NCBI RefSeq assembly: GCF_000090795.2
Contig: NW_003546350.1
Location: 62,001-126,000 of the forward strand
Direction: 5' to 3'
Origin: Amphimedon queenslandica
Lineage: Eukaryota; Porifera; Demospongiae; Haplosclerida; Niphatidae
DNA: 64,000 nt
Position numbers and translations under genes: made by a program. Below are positions 1-9,913 of the stretch, in pieces. Position 1 is the first letter of the stretch. Every line of letters begins with the position of its first letter. The notes under the pieces were generated by a model. That model searched no databases. It saw nothing but the letters and a program-made list of their open reading frames with translations, and had not been told where the DNA came from.

Positions 1-1149
1 ATCCTCTGGCCAAAAGAGAAACCTTTCGGTGGTAAGTAGCGATAGCAACAAAGATAAGGTTCTTTGTCTCGTTGTTAAGAAGGCGTGTCTATTGATGGCG
101 ATAATCCAGACCATATAATGTGGCTATTTGAAAAGGCGCAACAAAGAGCAGAGGAGTTTAGGATACAGGGGGTCAGCTATCGGCTGACACAAGGTAAGTG
201 AATATAAATGAGAGGATTTATTTAAAATATTAATTATTAATTATCTTCCCAAGGCGTTATAAAGCACATTATTCCAGCTGTAGCGTCCACTAACGCAGTG
301 ATAGCCGGTTTGTCTCACATTAAAAATTAATTCTATCTTATTTTTATTATTTTTAGCCGCCTGTGCCACTGAAGTATTTAAACTAGCTACAAGGTATACT
401 GGTTATTATTAGTATTACTGTAGCTGTTATTGTTGTTGTTTGTCCAATAGCTGTAGTCTTCCTATGCAGAATTACATGGTCTTTAATGATGTAGATGGAG
501 TATATACTTTTACTTTTGAATACGAGAGAAAGGTTGAGTTTATTCCTAATGTTATTCTAATATAGCTGCACGATAGGAAGATTGTATTGCTTGCTCCACT
601 CGCCCTGTTACAGTCACTGTCAGTGAAGAGGCTACACTAAGAGTCCTTTATGATCTCCTGTGTGAGAGTGATCAATTGTATGATGGGTTGTTTGTTATTT
701 TAATATTAACGGAATGTGTTTGTAGTATGATGAAGGCCCCCAGCCTGACAACTGTTATCAAGGATACGAACAAAACACTTTATATGCCTGTAATCTTCTC
801 TCTCCCTCTCCTTTTCATTCCATTATTACTATCTATAGTGCACTAAGCAGTAGTGTCACCATCATTACTCATAATGGTTTAATATTAGTTAACTTCTTTC
901 TTCATAGACTGTTCCTGCAATAGAGGAAGCAACAAAATGCAATTTAGATAAAAAATTAACAGGTCCGTTCTACATTTAATAAATATCTCCCGTTAATTTG
1001 TATCCTTTTCTCCCCCTCTCTCTCTCTCTGTTATCACAATTGGACCAATAGCTCTGGGTATTACTGATAATCACATTGTAACTGTTGCTGATCAAACAAC
1101 TCCCAAGTCAATTCTTATCCACGTTAAGTTTAGTTTCAATATGGAGTAA
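1..1149 (+). CDS. UBA3: NEDD8-activating enzyme E1 catalytic subunit, C-terminal part
   Basis: UBA3 pairs with NAE1 to adenylate NEDD8 and pass it, via a catalytic Cys, to the E2 UBC12 for cullin neddylation. Only the 3' part is present; the adenylation core and catalytic Cys lie upstream of the window. Exons: 1-31, 80-193, 254-307, 357-393, 451-532, 577-677, 726-789, 908-962, 1052-1149. The joined reading contains [27 protein letters not shown] and a CXXC-type ACS segment after ERKED, followed by a ubiquitin-like C-terminal domain ending [16 protein letters not shown]. This order matches vertebrate UBA3 closely. Introns are 44-57 bp except two longer ones. The gene converges on the minus-strand gene stopping at 1252, leaving about 100 bp between stop codons. 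Confidence 0.95.
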
Positions 1150-1251
1150 AGGGAATATCAATATCTATCAGCAAATTATTAGCAACTAAAGAGTGTTAAT
1201 TTCTGTTGTGTTTGCACTGTATGTGTGTGTGTATGTACGTGTATGTTCAAA

Positions 1252-3267
1252 TTAAGAAGTTTCTGCTAAAGCAATCACATCCTCCTTGATCCTGTTCTCT
1301 CTCAATGATAGCGGCCATCTTACAATGCTAGAGTGCCTAGTGCTTCGACGAGCTGTTGAGTTTGTTCCTGTTTGTCCTGTTTGTCCAGTATTGAGACCAG
1401 AGCTATTTGTAGGTAGTGTCGACCTGTCTGTCGTATTATTGGTACCGACTGGTGTCTGGCAGTAATCAATGTAGCTGGCTGAGTAGTCTCCATCATCAGA
1501 ACTGTCGTCATTGATTAGGCCACCCCTATCCTCCACTGGTGATGGGAGATGTGATGAACTTGTGTCAAATAATTGACCTAATCGACCAATTCTTGACCTC
1601 GGACGACCATTTTCATCCACGTTTAATCTTATCCTTCCCTTGCAATAAGTATAGATCTTTCTCAGTAGCCACAGACTAATGTACACTCCCATGTAGACCC
1701 CAGGGAAGTAGAGGGAGAGGTAGTATATGATCTGTAGTGGTAGACTAGGATCATCTATCGTAATGTGAATGTTGTTGTATATACTGAGGAGGACTACAAG
1801 CATCAGACAAATATATATGATGGGGTCTATCTTATTGAAGAGGTTTCTCTTGTAAGGTTGGAATGCAATGTAGAGGCAACTGTAGATGGCTAGGGCAATA
1901 GCAATACAAGTATATAGGAAGAAATAGTCATATATGACAAATGCATACAGTGCAAATATTGTGAACCTTAGGATGAACTTTATTCCGGCAAAGTATCGAT
2001 AATCTCTCGTTCCATTGCTACCATCTTTGAATTCGTTTTGGAATGCACCTACGAATTCTGTCAGTATGTGACTGTTTAAGTTACAAAAGTGTAGACACTT
2101 CTGGAAACAGCGAGTCGAATAAAACACTAGAATACAAGGAAGAGGAATGACAAATCCCAGCAGAACTACAAGTGCTAATATAACATAGCACTTGTGACAG
2201 GAATACCAATATTTCATTGTCCCATCATAGAGTGGAACATAATCCACTTTTTTACTACTGATATTGTACAATGGTGTAGGAGCTAGGATTATCAGTGATA
2301 TGTATGTGAATTTTGTGTAGGAGAGTAGGACAAATGTAGCAAATGCATCAATAATCGAAGTACGAGAGTCAATCCTTCGTCTCAAGCGGATGCAGCAGGG
2401 ACGAAACGGGATCCATAGAATCGACACAGGCCTGAAGTCCCTCTGATAAAGGAGTATCAGTATAAAAGCAATGAGTATCAGGACTAGAGGGAATGTTGCA
2501 GTAACATACTGGACTGAGAGGGCAGCCATTGAAGTGAGGTTTTCTTGAGGACACAGCTTGTAGAATGCTCCTGATGGGATATTGAGACTCCAAATACCGT
2601 ACAGGACATCAACTGCCCATGCAAAGTGTTCAGGAGGGCCAGTTTTGTGTTCAAAGACTTTTTGTACGGCCCAATCTCTCTGAATGGTAAGCAAGTTGAA
2701 CGGAAGAGTAACGACTTGGGCAAAGAAGATGAAAGAAGCAGTGTTGTCTGAAGTAGCCTTTATATTGAAAGTGATGACAATAAGGAAGAAGAGAGTCAGT
2801 GCAGTGAAATGAACTATGAAATACACTGCCCAGTGGTAGGAGTGACACTTTGAAGATTCAATGCAGTCAAGACCAAAAGTGTTAATAGCTAGCCAATAGC
2901 CTTGGGCACAGCTCCCACATAGTCTGCCTTCTCTGTTGGACTGGTTGCATACCAATTCATTTAATTCCTCTATCATGCTTTCATTGGGAAATGAAATTTT
3001 TGTGTTCCTACCAGCAAACGGGCACAGTCCAGCCACTAAAAAGTTGTTGTGATCATTTCTGGTATCATTGGTAATGCATTTCAATGGCTGTAGAATCACG
3101 TTCTTTGTGCTACAATCGACTATACGGTTGAATGGGTTTTTATAAGACTTACAAATACATTGGACATCATTTGAATTTCTCTCTAAACAACTTGAATATG
3201 TATCTTCATTTGAAGAGAGAGTGAGAGAGACAGTAAAGGAGAGAAGGAGGACAGCAACTTTCTTCAT
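1252..3267 (-). CDS. Intronless multi-pass membrane protein with Cys-rich ectodomain
   Basis: An uninterrupted 671-aa reading frame, unusual here because almost every neighbour is split by many introns. It begins with a signal peptide (about residues 1-19). A Cys-rich N-glycosylatable ectodomain of about 120 residues follows, ending in the motif RLCGSCAQGYW. Eight or nine hydrophobic segments then lie roughly at 145-167, 177-196, 245-274, 303-330, 357-383, 430-470 (probably two), 481-501 and 513-536. The cytoplasmic tail is Ser/Thr-rich and low complexity. I recall similar uncharacterised proteins being numerous in sponges and corals, but cannot name a function. Lack of introns could reflect an ancestral single-exon family or retrocopying; no poly-A tract or target duplication was obvious. 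Channel, receptor or transporter roles are all open. Confidence 0.85.
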   Translation of the reverse strand: MKKVAVLLLSFTVSLTLSSNEDTYSSCLERNSNDVQCICKSYKNPFNRIVDCSTKNVILQPLKCITNDTRNDHNNFLVAGLCPFAGRNTKISFPNESMIEELNELVCNQSNREGRLCGSCAQGYWLAINTFGLDCIESSKCHSYHWAVYFIVHFTALTLFFLIVITFNIKATSDNTASFIFFAQVVTLPFNLLTIQRDWAVQKVFEHKTGPPEHFAWAVDVLYGIWSLNIPSGAFYKLCPQENLTSMAALSVQYVTATFPLVLILIAFILILLYQRDFRPVSILWIPFRPCCIRLRRRIDSRTSIIDAFATFVLLSYTKFTYISLIILAPTPLYNISSKKVDYVPLYDGTMKYWYSCHKCYVILALVVLLGFVIPLPCILVFYSTRCFQKCLHFCNLNSHILTEFVGAFQNEFKDGSNGTRDYRYFAGIKFILRFTIFALYAFVIYDYFFLYTCIAIALAIYSCLYIAFQPYKRNLFNKIDPIIYICLMLVVLLSIYNNIHITIDDPSLPLQIIYYLSLYFPGVYMGVYISLWLLRKIYTYCKGRIRLNVDENGRPRSRIGRLGQLFDTSSSHLPSPVEDRGGLINDDSSDDGDYSASYIDYCQTPVGTNNTTDRSTLPTNSSGLNTGQTGQTGTNSTARRSTRHSSIVRWPLSLRENRIKEDVIALAETS

Positions 3268-3378
3268 TTGCTTCTTGACTGATATATTGAAACTGAAAGA
3301 TTTATTTAATTAAAAACAAACAGTACATGAAATAAAGCACACAAGCTTGTCATTGCTTAAAAGGTGACGGGGTCTCCC

Positions 3379-4278
3379 TCAGTATATGTAGGGGACCAGC
3401 CGGTAACTGTTCCTCAAATACCCAATATAGTCAGGATTATCCTTCCAGCGTTTCAAGGCCCTCCGTTCAAGGATCGGTATGCCAGACACACGAGTGAGCA
3501 ACAGAGCAACCAAGACTGGAGAGATAACGGCTACATTCTCCCAACCAGTGAAAGTTGAAGAGGCAGAGAGACAGAGACCGGACCAGGAGAGTATCTCACC
3601 AAGGTAGTTGGGATGACGCACTATCGACCATAGTCCAGAGGCTATCCACTTGTCCTTGTTTGACGGGTCACTGCGGAACGTGAACTTCTGATAGTCGGCA
3701 ATGGATTCCATGAGCATACCAACGCCCCATATCGTCCAACCAACGTAGTCCCTTGCTGTTAGCTTCTTGTCAGTCTGTTTGTAATTCAGTATCAGGGTTG
3801 GGGCCAGTGTAGCAAATACCCATAAGGCTATATAAGGAAAAGAAATACATTACATGACTATAATGCGAAACAACGCCCACGCACAATGGTGTATGCATGA
3901 ACACCCACACGTAATTAATGGTGCATCACGTGATGTCATACACCAAAATGGCGACTCACCTTGCACAAACCAGAAAATGATGAAAAGTCGCGGGTTGGTC
4001 CTCACTTTGTCAAATCTCCCATCCTTGGCATCGCGAAGAACACGCACAAACAGAAACAGTCCTAATCTCACGGCCCAGACGCTAACTAGACTAGATTGGA
4101 TCACTTGTCGTGGGAAGAAAGTCCCTCCATTCATTAGTGACTGGAGGATGAGGACTATAAAGGTCAGGGAGCCTGTTGCATCAAAGAACTTCTCCGTCTG
4201 GAACTTTAGGGCTATTGCACAGCCCACAGCTTGAATGGCAAAGTCCAGAAGAGCAGCTTTTGTGAGAGCATTCCCCAT
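3379..4278 (-). CDS. DUF1295 / steroid 5-alpha-reductase-like membrane enzyme
   Basis: Two exons (3960-4278 and 3379-3827) join in frame to 255 aa with several hydrophobic helices. The C-terminal part has the family signature SIVRHPNYLGEILSWSG and ends with RWKDNPDYIGYL, typical of DUF1295 proteins related to 3-oxo-5-alpha-steroid 4-dehydrogenases and isoprenylcysteine methyltransferases. The conserved His-Pro-Asn-Tyr and Glu are the presumed cofactor-binding residues. Expected to be an ER or other endomembrane NADPH-dependent reductase; the substrate cannot be told. The start codon faces the start of the plus-strand gene at 4355, only 76 bp away. Confidence 0.85.
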
Positions 4279-4354
4279 GTTTGCTGCAAGGATGTAGGCG
4301 TGGGTGGTTAATTAAAATAGGCGGAGCTGAAAGTAGGCGTGGCCGGACACAGCA
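4279..4354. promoter_or_regulatory. Divergent promoter between DUF1295 enzyme and the 376-aa gene
   Basis: Only 76 bp separates two opposing start codons, so both 5' UTRs and promoters must overlap here. It holds two copies of the GC/GT-box motif TAGGCGTGG (around 4295 and 4333), with no TATA box in a credible position. The same motif recurs at other divergent promoters in this window. Confidence 0.55.
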
Positions 4355-6663
4355 ATGGAAAATGGCGACCATGATGAAACTATTGAGACACTTCAATCTC
4401 CAAATATCTGGGAAGTCATGGAAGAATATCAAGCGAGTCTCCTTTGATTGAAAATAAACTTTATTTGTGAGTGGATGGTCTCTTTATTATAGAAAAGAAA
4501 AGGACCCAAAGTGGAGGAATACCTCCAGAATAACGAAGGAGCAGTGAGAGAAGCCCTCAACAACCAGACACAGGAGGTACAAAGGACAACAGAGTCTCTT
4601 TATTATTATTATTATTATTATTATTATTCCTTAGTTTACTCCTGATCTTTTCGAATGGCTGTACAATGTCAGCTTGACTTCAAAAGAAAATAAGAAACTC
4701 TTTATTTTCGTGACTCAGTTTATTCCTGATCTGATCTACATATATTCTGTGTCTGCTACTAATAACGACACAAAAGTATTGTTTAAAAGACAAAAAGAAG
4801 TATTATTAACATATTTATTTTCTGTAGCTCAAGACAGCTATTGAGGCTTTACTTTTAGGACTCATAAAACTGGTATGAGATTGAGAGAGAGGTGTGGCAG
4901 TGGGTGTGGCTTCAAAAGAGAGTAAAAGACTGTTAATATGTGTGGGAAATAAGATTGTATATTGTTTATTTTGAAGGCTGAAAGTGAAAGAAAATCTTCA
5001 ATACAAGTCCCCGATATGTCAAAACCATCAATATACCATCAAGTACAATTACATTAACTAACCAATTTATTTATTTATTATTATTATTATTATTAATTAA
5101 TTAATAGGTGACCAGTAGTCTGTCACCATTAAGTCTTACTATTGCTGCGCTGACTAGACACAATCAAACTGAGAGTCCCTCCCCCCGCCCTCTCTTCTCT
5201 AGCAGTGACACTGTTACTGTCTCAAACAGGTGGGTTAAAATGGTCGCTCTAAACTTCATTATTGTATGCATAACTACTATAGGTTATTGTTCTTAAGTAC
5301 ACTGGTTATGATGTGTACTGAATGTATTACTTTGTTTCCTGTCGTATCTCAGAAGATGTTTTGTATTTCATGCATCAAGTAAGTTTATTTTGGCCAATAT
5401 TTTCAAGTTATGAGCATTTTAAAAAAATTACCTAAATTTAAAAAAATACCCAAGGCTATAGCCCATGGTTTTTTCCAAAAAATGGCTTCGAAATCACTCT
5501 AAATTTTTATTACATTTTTTGATACATATTGATGTCCTTATGCTGTGTAGAAAGTTTGAACTGATTCCGACTTCAATTTTTCAAGTTACAGCCATTTTAA
5601 GAAAATTCCAAAAATCTGAAAAGTACCCAAGGCTATAGCCCATGGTTTTTTCCAAAAAATGGCTCCGAAATGACCCCCACTTTTTATTACATTTTCTGAT
5701 ACATATTGATGTACTTATGCTGTGTAGAAAGTTTGAGCTGATTCCGACTTCAATTTCTCAAGTTACAGCCATTTTAAAATTCTCTCTTCCTATAGATATG
5801 TATGCAGAGGTATGCACTCTCAGTTCGTTGGTGCTCTTAAAGATTCCTGCAATAAAGATGGCTGCATGTCATTCACTGATCTAACTCTACTAAGCAAAGA
5901 GAAACGTCTCATGATAAATGATGATCTCCTTTCAGTACTACTCCAGGGAACAAGATTGTGTCTGTAAGTATAAATACACTTATATCTTTTTAATATTATA
6001 ATTTTATTTATTTTGTATCTTAGTTGCACTTCTTTTCATTACACTGTCCTCCAGTGTCTGAATGCTCTCAAGCTTAGAGCATGTTATGAAGTTCTCCCTC
6101 TATCAATGCAGGTACTTACAAGTTATGACAAATTAAATTTATTAATTAATCATTTCTTCAGATTAGTGCAGCTTTGGAGAGACTAACCTCTGAAATGAAT
6201 CCGCTAAAATTGCCTTTTGATCCTCAAAGCCACAAAACTTACTCACCTAGAGGTAAGACAAGAACCAATATTTTGTTATTCTTATTTTTAATTTTCAGAC
6301 AGTACTCATTGGCCCTCTCGTCCAATGACAGTCTTCAGGTCTCTCACTGGACAAGTATTACATCATCAGCTTAGCCCCGCCCCTTCTAACGATAATGAAT
6401 TATATGATAGTCTGGAGGGAGAGGAACAGATTGATGCTGAATTTCACTTGAAGTTTTCAGAATCAACTGAGCCTCATACCGGATCAAAGGACTCTGATTC
6501 AGACACTGATTTTGAGACACTGAGACAAACTGGTATTGAATTATCACCGAATCAAATCAACGTTGAAGTACTCAGTACTGAGGACTCTGTATCTCCAAGT
6601 GAACTGAACAAAGAAGAGACTGTTAGTGATCATGAAACCCACTGCAAGTCAACTGCAGTTTGA
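4355..6663 (+). CDS. Unidentified 376-aa protein
   Basis: Ten exons sum in frame to 376 aa: 4355-4436, 4503-4576, 4828-4872, 4977-5042, 5108-5233, 5353-5378, 5796-5963, 6024-6111, 6162-6252, 6299-6663. The N-terminal 80 residues are helical and charged (VEEYLQNNEGAVREALNNQ). A Ser/Thr/Pro linker follows. The middle has a Cys-containing stretch (KMFCISCIKYVCRGMH, then DSCNKDGCMSF) that could bind metal or form a helical fold. The C-terminal third is acidic and disordered. I do not recognise the family. No signal peptide or membrane segment is visible, so it is probably a cytoplasmic or nuclear adaptor. The intron before the seventh exon carries two satellite A units. Confidence 0.7.
5400..5785 (+). 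repeat. Satellite A array (two units)
   Basis: About two units of a 177-bp repeat, recognised by the core AAGGCTATAGCCCATGGTTT, then TTATGCTGTGTAGAAAGTTT, then GATTCCGACTTCAATTTTTC. Both lie inside an intron of the unidentified gene and run in its sense direction. Homologous arrays occur at 19.4, 35.8, 40.2, 54.9 and 62.8 kb. Confidence 0.9.
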
Positions 6664-6670
6664 ATGAAGC

Positions 6671-6722
<52 letters not shown>
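6664..6722. repeat. TTA trinucleotide microsatellite
   Basis: A nearly uninterrupted (TTA)n tract begins about 10 bases after the stop codon of the unidentified gene, in its 3' UTR. Confidence 0.9.
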
Positions 6723-6830
6723 GCTATCATTTTACAAACAGGTCTTAATCATTAATGCTAAGAAAAATAAAATTAATAATTATAATCAGCAAAATCAGCT
6801 CAAAAAAAGAGAAGGAAGTTATGTCCTAAT

Positions 6831-8205
6831 TCACTCCACGTACACACCGAAGCTGCCATGCCAGGTCTCCCCATCACTGATGGTACTCAGTCCATCATGA
6901 TTATTATAAGCGTCTGCCATTCCTGACATTGGTTCCATGGCAATCCCGTCTTCATGAAACGTAGTAGAAGATCCGGTGTATATGTGAACAAATGGGAATG
7001 AGTCATCAAACCACAGTCTCACCGTTTGACCGGAAGCCGTGTCTGTGAGCCTCACATAGCTCTCCTGAGGGTCGTCGAGTGATTTAAACTCATCGTCGTA
7101 GAAGGTGGGTTCCTCTAGGGAACCTCCAATGGGAGTAGACCCATTGAAAATGGTGCTCTTTTTGGTTATCCCGGTTGGATCCATATTAGCATTGAGTTCA
7201 ACATGAGCCCAGTCAGTGAATGGGTCGAACATCACGTAAGAGGTGTAGGCGGTACAATTGAAGTAAGGATGCCAGCCCATGTAGAATGGGAGAGGTGTTC
7301 CATCTCCGTTAACATTAGTAGCAGATACGTCAATATCTAGACCATATCTTGATAGAGTGTACGTGATGCGTACATCAAGGGAGAAAGGATAGCCAGGCTC
7401 ATCATTCCCAATGTGAGTCACAGCTGTGAAAGTGCCACGAGAATCGTCTTCTCCGGTTTCTCGCACTTCGAGTACCTTCCCAGGCATGAAACCATGAAGG
7501 GAGTTTTGACGAGGAGGATCGTTGAGAGGGAGAGTATGGCTATCATTGAAGAATGTGTACTTGCCCTGTTTTAATAATAATATATATAAATCAATTTTTT
7601 ATTTTTCTTCTGCAACTTACATAAGCGATCCTGTTAGCATAAGGTATTAGGATCATTCCTTTCCAATATTTGTTATCTTTTATTGCGTTGCTGTCCCCAT
7701 TGTGTCCCAGCAGTACGTTACGGAGTGTGCCGTTGTTACGGGAAAGAAGGTACAGGGACTCAACTCGTCCTCCAAAATCAGTCACAACTTCAACCTTTTC
7801 TCCTATAAAGAATCTAAATCAAATATACAGTATAGCCTCTCTTAATGGATACTCTCTATAGCGTACATCTCCATTTAATGGACAGCACCTAGTGTACCAA
7901 TTATATTCCTTACTGTATCCACATAAAGGACACCTCTGTATAACAGAGACACTTTCCTATCGATTATATAGAGGCTACACTAGATATGCCATTAGCCCTT
8001 GTTGCTATCAAAAGGTAGCAATTGCTTCATTTCCATGCATACCTTTATCATTTGATATTATCATAGTCCCTAGATCACCAATGCTCCCTTCAGTAACAGT
8101 GTATCTTCCCATACAGAGAGGGAACACCATCAACAGCAATAGAGAACCTCCTCTTGTCCACAGCATCTTCTTACCAAGTGCCAGTGCAATGTGGGTGGTT
8201 TGCAT
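6831..8205 (-). CDS. Aldose 1-epimerase (galactose mutarotase)-like, probably secreted
   Basis: Three exons (8043-8205, 7621-7802, 6831-7565) join in frame to 359 aa from the first ATG. A second in-frame Met nearby begins a better signal peptide (MLWTRGGSLLLLMVFPLCMG) and may be the true start. The body has family landmarks: NDPPRQNSLHGF (here HGF replaces the commoner HGG), PFYMGWHPYFN containing the conserved His of the mutarotase site, and a late EPMSGMADAYN segment where galactose mutarotases have a catalytic Glu. The enzyme interconverts alpha and beta anomers of hexoses. A signal peptide plus NCT and NGS sequons suggests an extracellular or lysosomal form rather than the cytosolic Leloir-pathway enzyme. 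Confidence 0.85.
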
Positions 8206-8318
8206 AATAATAGCTGATAATAAGTAATAGCTGATAATAGATACTACAGCTATTATATACCATTCTTTATTATAACAATGAGAAAAGGTGACAAGTCATA
8301 AGATACAAAATATACTAA

Positions 8319-8997
8319 CTATTGTTCGGTCACGTGACTATTAAGTAAGAATGATAGTTTACCAGCTGGAGCACCAATGACACATGATAAAGATACAGCA
8401 CTTGATTGTAGTATCCCTAACAATTGTTGATGAAGAACAGTTACATCTGGCAGACCAGCCACATCTTTCAAACTAAATGGAGTGAGGAGTTCATTATCCA
8501 ACACTCCTCCGAGTAATAAGAGCTTTGGCTCTTTCCTTGTCACTTTTAGCAACTCGGGTAACGCTTCGTCAGTGTTTGAATAAGCAATGGCAGTAGCTCC
8601 ATGAAAGAGACTCCTGATATTAGTATAACTGGTATCTTCCAGGGCTTTCCTGGCTATTCGAACAGGGAAGATCTTCACTTTGACGTCCTTGCTGTCCAGC
8701 TGATATCGTACCTGGTCCCACTCTCTAGTTGACATAGAGGAATAATGATAGACAGCAAGACATCGGTTTGCATTGAATATGGAGCGTATCTCGTTGATGA
8801 GGGAGACTTTGTGTGGGCTGTAAGGAGTCTATGGAGAGAATAAAGTGATTTGTGGGCTGGAATAACAATGGAGGTACCTTCTTTACACCAATACGTTTCC
8901 TGGGGGAATTTTTAAAACAGCTTCTGGATTCATGTCTCACAAAAAGGCTTAAGTTACAGGGAAAGAAACGAGAAAAGCCCAAGTTTATAGCCATCAT
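8319..8997 (-). CDS. MRPL10: Mitochondrial large ribosomal subunit protein uL10m
   Basis: Two exons (8878-8997,8319-8828) give 209 aa. The basic, Arg-rich N-terminus (FSRFFPCNLSLFVRHESR) fits a mitochondrial targeting peptide. The body resembles MRPL10: a SLINEIRSIFNANRCLAVYH strand near the start, a SYTNIRSLFHGATAIAYSN segment, PKLLLLGGVLDNELL, then a helical C-terminus (HQQLLGILQSSAVSL). uL10m anchors the L7/L12 stalk of the mitoribosome. Its start codon lies 90 bp from that of RNF170 on the other strand. Confidence 0.88.
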
Positions 8998-9086
8998 GGG
9001 CGCACGTGAAAACTAAAAGGAGTGGCTACATCATGTGGGCGTAGCTGATTAATTATTCACTGAAGGGCGTGGCAATTCATCTTAAA
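8998..9086. promoter_or_regulatory. Divergent MRPL10/RNF170 promoter
   Basis: Eighty-nine bases between opposite start codons. It contains an E-box-like CACGTG near 9003, a GTGGGCGTAGC near 9035 and a GGGCGTGGC near 9065, the same GC-box-like motif found at other divergent starts here. Confidence 0.5.
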
Positions 9087-9695
9087 ATGGCTGCAGAACA
9101 GAATGAGTGTCCCATTTGTTTAGCTCAACCAACGGAGCCTGTAGAGACTAACTGTGCTCATGGCTACTGTGCAAAGTGTATATTAACTTATTGGGAGACT
9201 ACTTGGCATCCTGATGCCTGTCAGTGTCCCTGCTGCAGGAGAGAAGTTGGTTAGACTACGATTTAGTTTTAAGTTATGATTTTAAAAATTCAGATAAACC
9301 TCCTAATGCCAGTTAGAACTAATGTTAGAGATAGAGAGACTCAAGAGAAGATCAACAACTACAACAGAATGATGCTCAACAGATCCATCCCTGTAAGTCA
9401 AGAAATATTATTTATTTATTCATTTTTATTTCAGCTCACAAGTCAAGTAAGAGATGGCCCTAATATCTTGCGGCACATTTTCAATGAAATCCTTTCAACC
9501 AGTGGCCTCTCGTTTTGCAGTCGCCTCTGGATTGTTTTCATCCTGCTACTGACCCTAGCCTATCTCATATCTCCAATTGATCTCCTCCCTGAACTGATAT
9601 TAGGACCAATTGGTTTCATTGATGATATAGGATCCTTCATTGCAGCAATGATGTACATCGTAATACTCTACAGACAAGACATGGGAAGAAGATAA
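9087..9695 (+). CDS. RNF170: RING-type E3 ubiquitin ligase RNF170
   Basis: Three exons (9087-9245, 9294-9392, 9435-9695) give 172 aa. I chose ATG 9087 because upstream in-frame sequence has no Met. Residues 8-50 form a C3HC4 RING: CPIC, then CAHGYCAKC, then CPCC. Next comes the INNYNRMM helix conserved in RNF170, and then two C-terminal hydrophobic segments (LWIVFILLLTLAYLISPIDL and IGSFIAAMMYIVILY). The vertebrate protein has one N-terminal TM more and acts at the ER with erlins to ubiquitinate IP3 receptors. Here the protein starts directly at the RING, so the first TM is absent or lies in an unseen upstream exon. Introns are only 48 and 42 bp. Confidence 0.9.
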
Positions 9696-9913
9696 AATTA
9701 ACTCACATATAGATCACACATTATATATGATGATTGTATTGCTTAAATTTCCGTTTTATGTATATTATGATGTTGTGACAGGACATCTGTCTTTATAGAG
9801 TAGACTGTAGTGATCTAATCTTCTTACTATTAGTACCTATAGCATCAGCTACTACTGTCCTCCTTATATGGTTTAACTAATATCAGTGACCTTATACACT
9901 CTTGAGGAGCAAT

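Noticed and set aside
1320-1511. Short minus-strand open frame inside the multi-pass gene
   Set aside because: Overlaps the tail of the 671-aa frame out of phase and has no features of its own.
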